Shown here piece by piece: positions 32,665-40,638 of a DNA stretch of 64,000 nucleotides. The DNA is from Candidatus Pacearchaeota archaeon. GTDB taxonomy: Archaea; Nanoarchaeota; Nanoarchaeia; Pacearchaeales; GW2011-AR1. Below the pieces are notes generated by a model, which did not search any database, was not told the origin of the DNA, and saw only the letters and a list, made by a program, of their open reading frames with translations. Every line of letters starts with the position of its first letter. Position 1 is the first letter of the stretch. The position numbers and the translations under genes are program-made. The stretch covers positions 1-64,000 of the forward strand of contig JALOBN010000008.1 of the NCBI GenBank assembly GCA_023228245.1, written 5' to 3'.

Positions 32665-34055
32665 AATATTTGCCCCATTTGCCGTAAGACTTTTGCCGCG
32701 TATCTTGCCCCATACCTGAAGGCATCCGAACCATGATCAGCCGCGCCAGTGCCGCCCTTCAAGTACATATCCTTTCCTTGTGCCTGTTGTTTGGGGTCCC
32801 AGAGCAATTCGTTAATACTGCGAATTGTAACCGGGCAATTGTGCCGATAGATCTTGCATTTTCCCAGGCTCAAGATGGTGGTCACATCCTCTATACCGGG
32901 CATAATGCTGTTATCCGCCTGGTGTGCACCTATCAGGTTCGGTCTGGTCTGGCCCGCCCTCTTCAGATCCCGTATGAACCCGTTTTCTTCGGGCGGCACC
33001 AGGATCTTTTTTGGAAACACCGGCTTACCATTCCAGTTAATCAGCCTGGTCATGTCCTCGATATAATCAGGATTGCTTTTCTGTTTCTGCTCTTTTACAG
33101 AGTCCCAATTGAACTCATCTAGGATGTACCAACAGCCACCAGACAGGCCCCAAAGCTGGGCGATAAACGGATTGCTAATGCCGTAATCAAGAGATACTAG
33201 ATATTCAATGAAGTGGTTAGGTACCTGGTCAACTACATAACCGGCATCTGGATCATCGGAGAAAAACGGGAACACCCGGCCTTCCGCCATTACCCATAGG
33301 CCAAGAATGTTTCGATTGTAGAATACTGAGCCTTTCGGCCATCTGCGCTCGTATCTGGCGCGCGTCTTTGCGGACAAAGACAGATTGTCGTCCATCAAAA
33401 AATGCAAATGGAGAAGTTGCTTCTCTTGCAATTTTTGCAAATACTCCTGATAAAACCAATGGTTCGCCCCCTGTGGATTGCAGTTATACCAGAGCTTCGC
33501 ATCCTCCAGGGAGCAACGGCCTTCGGCAGTTTCAACGAAACTGCGTGGCATAAGTTCAACCTGGTCGAAGTAGAAGCCGCCACCAGTAAAACCCAAAACC
33601 GGATCTTGGCTTCGTTCGTTGTTGCCACCAAACAGATAAAATTTATTAACTCTCCTGCCTTTGGAGATCTCTAAATGGGGCTCTTCCGCGCTCCGGTTAT
33701 CCTTGATCTTGTAACCGCGCCCTGGCAGGACTCTCTTCAGAGGGCCAATGACATTTCGCCGGAGGGCCCCAAGGGTCTTCCCGGCCATGCCAAGTGTTTC
33801 ATTGTTGTATGTCTGCATGCCCCAATCGATGAAACTTACAGACTCTGGCAAGGTCTTGCCGGCCCTGATAGAGCCATCCAGAATTATGCCGTCATAATCA
33901 GATACGCCGCTTTCAGGCATCCACCAGTTCATCACCGACCGCTGCTTGTCGCTCAGTGGTTTCCATTGAAACAGGGCGGGCGTCTTTCCAGTCATTTTTT
34001 GCTGCCACTCTGACGGCCTCAATGTAACCGTCTGATTCAGTTTCGTTCGTATCAT
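32661..34055 (-). CDS. Terminase large subunit
   Basis: 464 aa. ATPase: adenine-binding FQWKPLSDKQRSVM, Walker A-like GSIRAGKT, Walker B GFYFDQVE, coupling-motif region NCNPQG. Nuclease: VSLDYGISNPFI with the first Asp, and GGTGAADHGSDAFRY with the last acidic residues. Packages DNA by cleaving concatemers. The N-terminal 40 residues overlap the small-subunit gene by 143 nt in another frame, yet contain the conserved W-x-P-x-S-x-K-Q segment, so the overlap looks real. Confidence 0.93.
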   Translation of the reverse strand: MIRTKLNQTVTLRPSEWQQKMTGKTPALFQWKPLSDKQRSVMNWWMPESGVSDYDGIILDGSIRAGKTLPESVSFIDWGMQTYNNETLGMAGKTLGALRRNVIGPLKRVLPGRGYKIKDNRSAEEPHLEISKGRRVNKFYLFGGNNERSQDPVLGFTGGGFYFDQVELMPRSFVETAEGRCSLEDAKLWYNCNPQGANHWFYQEYLQKLQEKQLLHLHFLMDDNLSLSAKTRARYERRWPKGSVFYNRNILGLWVMAEGRVFPFFSDDPDAGYVVDQVPNHFIEYLVSLDYGISNPFIAQLWGLSGGCWYILDEFNWDSVKEQKQKSNPDYIEDMTRLINWNGKPVFPKKILVPPEENGFIRDLKRAGQTRPNLIGAHQADNSIMPGIEDVTTILSLGKCKIYRHNCPVTIRSINELLWDPKQQAQGKDMYLKGGTGAADHGSDAFRYGARYAAKVLRQMGQIL

Positions 34056-34383
34056 CGAGCATGGTTTTTCCCATCAACCCGAGCGCTCTTATCGCCGGCT
34101 CCAAACAGTTCGCAGCTGCTTGATAATCGCGTGAAGTTGCCGCCGTTTCCTCAGCCAACACACTCAGATTCTTGCACCGCTCATAGATCTCGTTAATGCG
34201 ATCTTCGACGGCGATCTTATGCCGCTTCTCGATTATATCCGTGAACGTCCCTGGATTGGGCGGCTGCATGCGCTCAGGATACTTGCCAACATGCCCCATG
34301 TGAGCATGCTTGCTTATTTCCCGCCAGGCTTGCTTTCTATTGATCTGCTTATCGTATTTGCGGGCGATGGCGGCATAGGACAT
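33913..34383 (-). CDS. Terminase small subunit, start uncertain
   Basis: 156 aa from ATG 34383, but the frame remains open upstream to a TGA at about 34470 and reads PYCRICALDPDIRRAIDLDL before the ATG, exactly the Cys-x-x-Cys/helix start usual in such TerS proteins. No ATG, GTG or TTG is available there; an ATT at 34456-34458 lies at the predicted start of a leaderless transcript from the TATA box at 34478-34490. The protein has an HTH (SYAAIARKYDKQINRKQAW) and helical rest. Recognises viral DNA for packaging. Confidence 0.75.
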   Translation of the reverse strand: MSYAAIARKYDKQINRKQAWREISKHAHMGHVGKYPERMQPPNPGTFTDIIEKRHKIAVEDRINEIYERCKNLSVLAEETAATSRDYQAAANCLEPAIRALGLMGKTMLDDTNETESDGYIEAVRVAAKNDWKDARPVSMETTERQAAVGDELVDA

Positions 34384-34477
34384 CTCGTGTGTTAGGTCGA
34401 GGTCTATGGCGCGACGGATGTCAGGATCTAGGGCGCAAATACGGCAATAGGGGGCAATGGGAGATCAACTCGAAAGG

Positions 34478-34490
34478 CTTATATATTATA
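34478..34490. promoter_or_regulatory. Bidirectional TATA box
   Basis: The near-symmetric cttatatattat stands 25 nt from ATG 34508 on the plus strand and 25 nt from the proposed TerS start on the minus strand. It separates the packaging operon from the plus-strand DNA metabolism operon. Confidence 0.6.
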
Positions 34491-34507
34491 GAATACTCTA
34501 GGATACT

Positions 34508-34624
34508 ATGAAACTCAAATGCAAGAACAAGGATTGCGGGTACAAATGGGACTACAAAGGCAAGAATCCGTTTTGGGCGTGCTGCCCGAGATGCAAGCAT
34601 TCGGTGAAGGTGACAAAGAAATGA
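34508..34624 (+). CDS. Tiny zinc-ribbon protein
   Basis: 38 aa, leaderless. Cys at C-x4-C ... CC-x2-C form a rubredoxin/zinc-ribbon-like set in a Lys-rich chain (MKLKCKNKDCGYKW). ATGA overlap with the DUF1937 gene. Confidence 0.65.
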   Translation: MKLKCKNKDCGYKWDYKGKNPFWACCPRCKHSVKVTKK

Positions 34625-34950
34625 TCTATCTCGCTTGCCCTTACTCGCATCCGCTGGAAGGCATCCGATTGGCCCGTTTCCGAGCCGCAAACATCGCCGC
34701 CGCGCGCCTGATGGCGGAAGGGCATATCGTCTATTCAGCCATCAGCCACACGCACCCAATCGCGGTTGAGAACAATTTGGGCCTTGATTGGGATTACTGG
34801 CGGTCCGCGGATGTCTATTTCATCGGACTATGCGATGAGATGGTCGTTTTGAAATATCCGGGATGGGAAGAATCGAAAGGCATCGACGCAGAAATTCGCC
34901 TCGCGAAGAGTTTGGGTAAGAAGATTAGATTCATGGAGTGGACAGAATGA
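34621..34950 (+). CDS. DUF1937-family protein (nucleoside deoxyribosyltransferase-like)
   Basis: 109 aa from ATG 34621. MIYLACPYSHP at the start, then 'GHIVYSAISHTHPIA', 'LGLDWDYW', 'DEMVVLKYPGWEESKGIDAEI': the Rossmann-like pattern of DUF1937, related to nucleoside 2-deoxyribosyltransferases. Glu in the GID-x-E-I motif corresponds to the catalytic acid. May act in nucleotide salvage or base modification (inference). Confidence 0.75.
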   Translation: MIYLACPYSHPLEGIRLARFRAANIAAARLMAEGHIVYSAISHTHPIAVENNLGLDWDYWRSADVYFIGLCDEMVVLKYPGWEESKGIDAEIRLAKSLGKKIRFMEWTE

Positions 34951-36320
34951 ACGATTATCAAACATTCCTGGCATCAAAGCGATTTCATGCCAAACCGAGC
35001 GGATTTCAACCCAAAGACATCAACGCAAAACTCTTCCCATTCCAACGAGATATAGTCTCTTGGGCTTGCCAGAAAGGCAAGGCCGCCATTTTCGCCGGGA
35101 CCGGTCTAGGCAAGACGCCTATTCAATTGGAATGGGCCAGACAGGTCTACAACGAATCTAAAGGCAATGTCCTTATCTTAGCACCACTGGCGGTTGCTCA
35201 GCAGACAGTTGATGAAGGTCACAAGTTTGGGGTCGAGGTCCGCCTATGCAGGAAACAAGCCGATGTCATGCCAGGGATAAACATAACTAACTATGAAATG
35301 CTAGACCATTTCGATGCCAAGCAGTTCATTGGCGTGGTTCTGGATGAATCGAGCATAATCAAGGCCTTTGAGGGAAAAGTCAGGAATCAGATCGTAGATA
35401 GCTTCAGGGAAACGCCCTATAAGCTCGCTTGCACCGCGACGCCTGCTCCAAATGACCACATGGAGCTAGGCAATCACGCAGAGTTCATGGGAGTCATGTC
35501 CAGGACCGAAATGTTGAGTGCATATTTCGTACATGACGGCGGAAAGACAAGCCAATGGAGGCTCAAGGGCCATGCCAAAACCGCCTTCTGGAAATGGGTC
35601 GCATCATGGGCCGTCATGCTTCAGATGCCTTCTGATTTAGGCTATGAGGACAACGGCTTCAAGTTGCCGCCCCTAAACATTGAGCAGCATGTGGTAGATC
35701 ATACCGGCTACATTGTTCGCGAAGCGCAAACGCTTCAGGATCGCAGAGGCGCACGCCGGAATAGCTTAGATTTGCGTGTCGCGAAGGCTGCAGAACTGGC
35801 AACCTCTTCAGAAGGCCCGTGGCTTGTGTGGTGCGATCTGAATGTTGAAGCCGATGCGTTGCGAAAGGCTATTCCCGGATCGGTTGAAATACGCGGCTCG
35901 GATGATCCTGAAAAGAAAGCTCAGGCGGCTCGCGATTTTGCGGCAGGGAAGATCAACGTGCTCATTTCCAAAAGTTCAATTTTTGGTTTTGGCCTCAATT
36001 TTCAGGTCTGCCACAAAATGATATTCACCGGCATCTCGGACAGCTTTGAGCAGTACTATCAGGCGGTGCGCCGCGCCTGGCGGTTTGGCCAAACATCGCA
36101 GGTAGACGTTTATGTCGTCACTTCAGAAGCGGAAGGCGCTGTCGTGAAGAACATCAAGCGCAAAGAGCACGAATTCGAGATCATGCTAAAAGGCATGGTC
36201 GCGAATACCCAAGAGATTTGTGCCGAGAACCTGAAAATGGTTAGCAGAGAGACAGATGAGTATAACTGCAATTTGGCCATGATGTTACCAAATTGGGTAA
36301 AAACCGAAATCTATATATAG
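34947..36320 (+). CDS. SNF2/DEAD-type helicase
   Basis: 457 aa from ATG 34947 (ATGA overlap). Walker A AGTGLGKTP; motif II variant VVLDESSII; motif III region CTATPAPNDHMELG; C-terminal lobe with 'LISKSSIFGFGLNFQVC', 'FEQYYQAVRRAWRFGQ' (motif VI, Q-x-x-R-R-x-x-R). Typical phage superfamily 2 helicase with a DESS box. Likely in replication or recombination. Confidence 0.85.
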   Translation: MNDYQTFLASKRFHAKPSGFQPKDINAKLFPFQRDIVSWACQKGKAAIFAGTGLGKTPIQLEWARQVYNESKGNVLILAPLAVAQQTVDEGHKFGVEVRLCRKQADVMPGINITNYEMLDHFDAKQFIGVVLDESSIIKAFEGKVRNQIVDSFRETPYKLACTATPAPNDHMELGNHAEFMGVMSRTEMLSAYFVHDGGKTSQWRLKGHAKTAFWKWVASWAVMLQMPSDLGYEDNGFKLPPLNIEQHVVDHTGYIVREAQTLQDRRGARRNSLDLRVAKAAELATSSEGPWLVWCDLNVEADALRKAIPGSVEIRGSDDPEKKAQAARDFAAGKINVLISKSSIFGFGLNFQVCHKMIFTGISDSFEQYYQAVRRAWRFGQTSQVDVYVVTSEAEGAVVKNIKRKEHEFEIMLKGMVANTQEICAENLKMVSRETDEYNCNLAMMLPNWVKTEIYI

Positions 36321-36342
36321 CTATAGAACCCTATAGCAGTCT

Positions 36343-36897
36343 ATGATAATAGAATACGACTGCGTCGTGTGTGGAAAACATGTTAGGAAACGGCGCAGTC
36401 CGGGAAACCTCAAAGTGTATCCTAAGTATTGCAGTCAGAAATGTCACGGGATCGCGTCGCGTGTTCCTGATAGGGTTCAAGCGCCTAATACAAAATTTAC
36501 CTGCATTGTATGTGGCAAAGAAGTTGAGACATATCGGAGTCCGTCTAGCATGTCCAACTACATACCAAAATATTGTAGTGTCGCGTGTACTGGAAAAGGC
36601 CAAATGGGAAAAAATAATCCAGCATATAGCGGCGGAAGACACAAACTAAGCACGGGATATGTCGTGGTTCTTTGCCCGGATCATCCGCGATGCGACTCGC
36701 GCGGATACGTATTAGAGCACCGATTTGTAATGGAGTCGGTATTATGCCGATATTTAGACGAATCGGAGGCAGTACACCACATAAACGGCATAATTGATGA
36801 TAATCGGATTTGCAATTTATGTGTATTCAAAACGCATAGCGAACACGAGATGTACCACCAAGCGCTTAAGGAGCTGAAAAACAATGAACGTGATTGA
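36343..36897 (+). CDS. HNH homing endonuclease
   Basis: 184 aa. Two zinc-knuckle-like CxxC units (CVVCGK..., CIVCGK...) each with a second C-x3-C, then the HNH nuclease: EHRFVME...AVHHINGIIDDNRICNL...HSEHEMYH. It has its own TATA box (ctatatatag, 36311-36320) and is leaderless. Inserted between helicase and methyltransferase, overlapping the latter by 14 nt, it looks like a free-standing mobile gene. Confidence 0.8.
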   Translation: MIIEYDCVVCGKHVRKRRSPGNLKVYPKYCSQKCHGIASRVPDRVQAPNTKFTCIVCGKEVETYRSPSSMSNYIPKYCSVACTGKGQMGKNNPAYSGGRHKLSTGYVVVLCPDHPRCDSRGYVLEHRFVMESVLCRYLDESEAVHHINGIIDDNRICNLCVFKTHSEHEMYHQALKELKNNERD

Positions 36898-37786
36898 TCA
36901 AGAGATAACCGAAAAATATGCAATGTATAGAGGAGATTGCTGCGAAACGGTAAAGGGCATTCCAGAAAACTCGATTCACTGGATATGTTTTTCTCCTCCC
37001 TTCTCCAGTCTTTACACCTATAGCAACTCCGAGAGGGATCTAGGCAACTGCAAGGACGATAACGAATTCTTTCAGCACTTTGAGTTCTTGTCATCGGAAC
37101 TCTTCAGAGTTCTCATGCCAGGCCGCTTGATGTCGGTCCACTGCATGAATCTGCCTACCTCTAAGCAATCTCAGGGAGTTATTGGCATCAGGGACTTTAG
37201 AGGAGATCTCATTAGAATATTCCAAAAGGCAGGATTCATTTATCATTCCGAAGTCTGCATATGGAAAGATCCAGTAACTGCTATGCAGAGAACTAAAGCA
37301 TTGGGATTGCTTCATAAGCAACTGAAAAAGGATAGCTGCATGAGTAGGCAGGGTATACCCGATTACCTAGTAACTTTCAGAAAGCCAGGAGACAATCCCG
37401 AAAGGGTCACGCACACAAATGAGACATTCCCGGTAAAGATCTGGCAGGAATATGCATCGCCCGTATGGGATGATATTAACCCATCGGAGACATTGCAAAA
37501 GACATCCGCCAGAGAGGATGCTGATGAAAGGCATATCGCGCCACTTCAGCTCGAGGTAATCAGGCGCGGATTGGAGCTTTGGACTAATCCGGGCGATATT
37601 GTTTTCTCTCCGTTCGCGGGCATCGGGTCAGAAGGCTTTGAGGCCGTCAAGAATGGCCGCCGCTTCGTGGGAATTGAGCTGAAAGAAAGCTACTACGAGC
37701 AGGCCCGAAAGAATCTGGCACGAGCAGAATTTGAATCCAAGAAGCCCGCGCAGATTGGATTGGATGCATTTGCGCAGGAGGCTTAA
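36884..37786 (+). CDS. DNA methyltransferase (beta class, N4-C or N6-A)
   Basis: 300 aa. Catalytic motif IV SPPF near residue 37 preceded by ENSIHWICF; SAM-binding motif I 'FSPFAGIGSEGFEA' near the C-terminus followed by RRFVGIELKESYY (motif II/III): the circular order of beta-class enzymes. N-terminal MYRGDCCE matches phage orphan methylases. Probably protects viral DNA from host restriction; target base not determinable. No cognate nuclease beside it. Confidence 0.85.
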   Translation: MNVIDQEITEKYAMYRGDCCETVKGIPENSIHWICFSPPFSSLYTYSNSERDLGNCKDDNEFFQHFEFLSSELFRVLMPGRLMSVHCMNLPTSKQSQGVIGIRDFRGDLIRIFQKAGFIYHSEVCIWKDPVTAMQRTKALGLLHKQLKKDSCMSRQGIPDYLVTFRKPGDNPERVTHTNETFPVKIWQEYASPVWDDINPSETLQKTSAREDADERHIAPLQLEVIRRGLELWTNPGDIVFSPFAGIGSEGFEAVKNGRRFVGIELKESYYEQARKNLARAEFESKKPAQIGLDAFAQEA

Positions 37787-37788
37787 TC

Positions 37789-37881
37789 ATGCCTCTTGAT
37801 ACTAAAATTATTATCGCCTTAAGAAAGGCGCTCAGACATCCTAATCAAAGAACCTTAATAGATTTCGGTATGGTGATTTAA
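37789..37881 (+). CDS. Tiny hypothetical protein
   Basis: 30 aa (MPLDTKIIIALRKAL...), 2 nt after the methyltransferase and immediately before PCNA (TAAATG). Amphipathic. Support is position only. Confidence 0.35.
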   Translation: MPLDTKIIIALRKALRHPNQRTLIDFGMVI

Positions 37882-38607
37882 ATGTTCAATGTTGTTATCA
37901 GTCAAAATAATCTGAAAGGCGTGATAGATGCGGTCAGCCACCTGGTGAGCGAGGCAAAGATTATGATCTTGGAAGATGGCATCAAGATAGAGGCAGTCGA
38001 CCCGGCCAATGTCGCGATGGTCTTCTTACACGCATCAAGCGGTGCATTTGAGTACTTCAAGGCCACCCCCGGAGAGATCGCGCTGGATCTGTCGAAGCTA
38101 TCCAGCCTGTCCGCTGGCAAGGACAGTGTCAGCATGGAACTGGAAGAGGAGACGCATAAGCTCAAGATCGTTGTCGGGAAGGCCAAATATAAGATGTCCT
38201 TGTTAGATCCCACTGCGATCAAACCCGGCCCGCGACTGCCCTCTATGGACATGCCTGCGCATGTGGCGCTGTCTGGCGGCGATCTGCAAGAGGCGGTTAA
38301 GGCAGCGGCGAAGGTGTCTGATCATGTGATATTCAGCCAGGGGGAGAGCAATTTCACGGTCAGCGCCAAAGGCGACATAGACGCCTTTGAGATGCCGTTC
38401 CCGCTAACAGAATTGCAAGGGGTCAAGATGGGTGAAAGCAGAGCCTTATTCTCACTTGAGTACATTGAGGATATTGCGAAAGTCGCGAGCCGGGCAGATC
38501 TGGCAAAGATAGAGACGGGGATAGATTATCCCGCCAGGATAACGTTTAATATTGGGGAATATATTAATATCCAGTATCTTTTAGCTCCCCGAATCGAGCA
38601 AGAGTGA
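37882..38607 (+). CDS. pcn: DNA polymerase sliding clamp (PCNA)
   Basis: 241 aa, full length. Both PCNA halves visible: 'GIKIEAVDPANVAMVFLH', 'LSKLSSLSA', interdomain connector LLDPTAIKPGPRLP, second domain 'KAAAKVSDHVIFSQ', and C-terminal 'IQYLLAPRIEQE'. Archaeal-eukaryal clamp; recruits polymerase, flap nuclease and ligase. Viral copies are uncommon, and no viral polymerase is visible in this window, so it likely tethers host polymerase. Confidence 0.92.
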   Translation: MFNVVISQNNLKGVIDAVSHLVSEAKIMILEDGIKIEAVDPANVAMVFLHASSGAFEYFKATPGEIALDLSKLSSLSAGKDSVSMELEEETHKLKIVVGKAKYKMSLLDPTAIKPGPRLPSMDMPAHVALSGGDLQEAVKAAAKVSDHVIFSQGESNFTVSAKGDIDAFEMPFPLTELQGVKMGESRALFSLEYIEDIAKVASRADLAKIETGIDYPARITFNIGEYINIQYLLAPRIEQE

Positions 38608-38640
38608 GGACGATTCGTCCTCATTGTTAATATTTTCATT
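38606..38640 (+). terminator. Hairpin and T-rich terminator after PCNA
   Basis: GAGGACG (38606-38612) pairs with CGTCCTC (38616-38622) over a 3-nt loop, followed by a T-rich run (ttgttaatattttcattt). It ends the 34508-38607 operon. Confidence 0.65.
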
Positions 38641-38783
38641 TACAATCAGATAACAAGGATACCCTCCAAGGTTATTATCCTTGAAGGAGGTAGCGTAGAT
38701 TTCCTTGCCGTCTTCGGCTCACCAAATTGACGGCTTCGCATGGATGGTTGTCACAGATTAGGTGACTAGGAAAGGATATGAAA

Positions 38784-38872
38784 GCCACATGAGAGACTTG
38801 AACTCCCGACAGGGGGATATTCTGGAGGAATATCTTACAGATCCCCGACTCTACCAACTGAGCTAATGTGGC
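38784..38872 (-). tRNA. tRNA-Thr(TGT) with 17-nt archaeal intron
   Basis: Acceptor GCCACAT/ATGTGGC is perfect; D-arm GCTC...GAGT; anticodon stem GGGGA/TCCCC; T-arm GGGAG-TTCAAGT-CTCTC; variable loop CTGTC. The anticodon loop is split by an intron at 38819-38835. A textbook bulge-helix-bulge forms: helix TCTG/CAGA, bulges TAA and ATA; cutting after the second bulge base leaves loop TCTGTAA with anticodon TGT at 37/38 splicing. G1-C72, C2-G71 and U73 agree with archaeal threonine identity. C33 instead of U33 is odd. No encoded CCA. Confidence 0.88.
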
Positions 38873-38983
38873 ACATGCCGCTTGCTTGCTATTCCGTTCT
38901 ATCGTAAATGCGCGCTGCGCATTTCAATAAGCGGTGAGAGGCAAGCGATAATTAGGAAACGCAAATTTTAATTCAGGAACAAA

Positions 38984-38994
38984 AGTATATATAG
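38984..38994. promoter_or_regulatory. TATA box, nearly symmetric
   Basis: agtatatatag could drive the plus-strand small frames from about 39015 or, read on the minus strand, the tRNA gene with a leader of some 85 nt. Between 38873 and 39056 nothing else is seen. Confidence 0.45.
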
Positions 38995-39056
38995 TTTTGT
39001 CCCTCCATTAAAATAATTCCCGGTGATGGTCCCCACTGCCCCCGGGAAAGTCGTAT

Positions 39057-39149
39057 ATGATCAGAAAGCCAAACCGCCCCGTACTTCCTCTCGATGGGCA
39101 TAACCCCTCGTCATTGTTTTCCGAGGCTGATCTTATATGGCTAAAATAA
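39057..39149 (+). CDS. Tiny hypothetical protein
   Basis: 30 aa (MIRKPNRPVLPLDG...). Downstream of the 38984 TATA box and overlapping the next small frame by 13 nt. Weakly supported. Confidence 0.3.
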   Translation: MIRKPNRPVLPLDGHNPSSLFSEADLIWLK

Positions 39150-39286
39150 ATATGATGGCGGATCGCGTTTGCAGCCTCGCTACTAGCGACCCGCATATGC
39201 CGATGATCATAAGCTCATCCAGGCTCGGCGGACACCTGGAAGGCACTCTTGCAAGAGGTCGAAGGCAGGGGATCGGCCTGCTATGA
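39137..39286 (+). CDS. Tiny hypothetical protein
   Basis: 49 aa (MAKINMMADRVCSL...), basic C-terminus with LARGRRQG. Converges on the 39281 minus gene with 6-nt overlap. Weakly supported. Confidence 0.3.
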   Translation: MAKINMMADRVCSLATSDPHMPMIISSSRLGGHLEGTLARGRRQGIGLL

Positions 39287-39505
39287 CTGTGATTCATACC
39301 CAAATGGTTTCTTCCCGCCAGTTTCCTCAATCGATAGGATGTCTCTGATAGCTACGATCATACTGGTTTCGCCTTGCAAAACAAGGCTATGTTCGCCCCA
39401 TTTCATTAGGCAACCGTCGCATATCGTTCCTACCTTTGTCACTATATGCAAATTTGTATTGAGATATCTGCCTAGAAAATCTCTGAAAGTTTCGTCGCAT
39501 TTCAT
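39281..39505 (-). CDS. Small beta-barrel protein, possibly Sm-like
   Basis: 74 aa from ATG 39505. Helix FRDFLGRYLN then strands LHIVTKVGTICDGCLMKW, HSLVLQ, MIVAIRDILSIEE: the helix plus bent-sheet order recalls Sm/Hfq folds, with 'V.I.DI.SI' at the Sm2 position. Similarity is by eye only. Coupled to a short upstream frame ending TAACATG. Confidence 0.5.
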   Translation of the reverse strand: MKCDETFRDFLGRYLNTNLHIVTKVGTICDGCLMKWGEHSLVLQGETSMIVAIRDILSIEETGGKKPFGYESQS

Positions 39506-39506
39506 G

Positions 39507-39692
39507 TTAATCAACTCTTTTTTGATCTTTTTGTGGGGATCGGCCAATGGTGATGTGAGAGGCCCCGCGCCAACGGGATCTCTCTGATGCAAAATAGGTC
39601 ACGGTGTGACCCATGACAATGATAACCGGGAAAGCTGCAACCTTCCCGGATGATGGAAGTCTGGTCTCTGTATCGTGCGGCTTGGCGGCCAC
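39507..39692 (-). CDS. Small hypothetical protein
   Basis: 61 aa from GTG 39692, or 35 aa from ATG 39614. Basic C-terminus (QKDQKRVD). Its stop is one base from the start of the Sm-like gene, which is the only real support; frame choice is uncertain because an alternative minus frame (39511-39711, Cys-rich) is also open. Confidence 0.35.
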   Translation of the reverse strand: MAAKPHDTETRLPSSGKVAAFPVIIVMGHTVTYFASERSRWRGASHITIGRSPQKDQKRVD

Positions 39693-39800
39693 AGTGACAA
39701 GTAATGGGCAAATTTCAAGTCTTGCTCGGGACTATTATCGCATGGGCCGCCAATTGTGCGCTATGCAGCCTAGGATTTTCACCTATTTAGGCAGCCCTTG

Positions 39801-39902
39801 TTAGGCATCCTTCTTGCAGATCGAAGGTCTCTTAGGATATTTCATAATGGGGAGCCGCCGTCCTTGAACCCCGTAGGGCGCGTTGAGCTTTGACAGCGAC
39901 AT
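39801..39902 (-). CDS. Tiny basic protein, leaderless
   Basis: 33 aa (MSLSKLNAPYGVQGRRL...), ATG 39902 is 19-28 nt from a minus-strand TATA box at 39921-39930. Lys/Arg-rich. The 39693-39800 stretch after it shows no convincing gene. Confidence 0.4.
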   Translation of the reverse strand: MSLSKLNAPYGVQGRRLPIMKYPKRPSICKKDA

Positions 39903-39959
39903 CGAGAGATAGATCGAGTGATATATAGAGTTATCGCTTGATAAGATGAATGCCAGGAC

Positions 39960-40511
39960 TTATGCCGACTCCTCCTCAGAGGAAATGTCTTGCCTGGCAT
40001 AACTGTAATATTCTTCTTGTGGTATGTCGCGCTTTTGCGGCTCATCTAACTCATTAGATAGCGTATAATTAGATGATAACAGCCCACACTCGATACACCG
40101 CTTGAAGCCGTTTTCCTTGAATCGCACTTCTCCGCCACACTCATCGCATTTGGTAGACTCAAACCACCGGTGCGTTTCGCCGTGCTTGTCTTGCTTCTCT
40201 ACCAGATGCTCGACTCGTTGGCCTACTTTGCTTTCATTGCCAACTTTGGGATGGCACCCTATGACTTGCTGACGGCGGTATAAGAGGAAATGCTTTTTGG
40301 CTTCAGGTGATTGGAAGGAGATTGTTATCTTTCGATATTTTCCTTTCAATTGTAAGCGGCTCATTTTACCGCTTTTTGCATTATTTGCATTTCTTCTCTC
40401 TTTGTCGCATTCTTTACATAATCTTCTATATCCATGCCCGCTTTTTCGATTCTTATAAGCATTTTCGCGGTATAATCGAATGCCACACACACGACAGAAA
40501 TGTTTCGACAT
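39960..40511 (-). CDS. Zinc-finger protein with TFIIB-like zinc ribbon
   Basis: 183 aa, AAAGGAG SD and a TATA box at 40571-40580. N-terminal zinc unit C-x2-C ... C-x2-C in the recurring phage style 'FCRVCG...LCKECDKERR'; second ribbon at about residues 121-142, C-x2-C-GGEVRFKENGFKR-C-x2-C, like the N-terminal ribbon of archaeal TFB. Acidic C-terminus (DISSEEESA). No TFB cyclin folds, so it may modulate rather than replace TFB (inference). Confidence 0.6.
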   Translation of the reverse strand: MSKHFCRVCGIRLYRENAYKNRKSGHGYRRLCKECDKERRNANNAKSGKMSRLQLKGKYRKITISFQSPEAKKHFLLYRRQQVIGCHPKVGNESKVGQRVEHLVEKQDKHGETHRWFESTKCDECGGEVRFKENGFKRCIECGLLSSNYTLSNELDEPQKRDIPQEEYYSYARQDISSEEESA

Positions 40512-40638
40512 GTTATGCTCCTTTAGAGGTTCGGTGGTAAGGCGAACCCAATTGTCCTGATAATCGTTATGGTATAAATAGGTATGGATAATATAAAATT
40601 GATATTAGGACAGATAGGAAAAAAGAGTTAAGGATATA

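Noticed and set aside
38784..38872. tRNA-Tyr(GTA) reading
   Set aside because: Shifting the stem by one base gives anticodon GTA and U33, but it breaks the bulge-helix-bulge geometry, adds a base before the stem, and G1-C72 with U73 does not fit archaeal Tyr identity.
39133..39330. 65-codon minus frame
   Set aside because: Overlaps better-supported small frames, and has no promoter or SD.
39613..39804. 63-codon plus-strand frame
   Set aside because: No TATA box or SD; opposite to frames coupled with the Sm-like gene; undecided but weaker.
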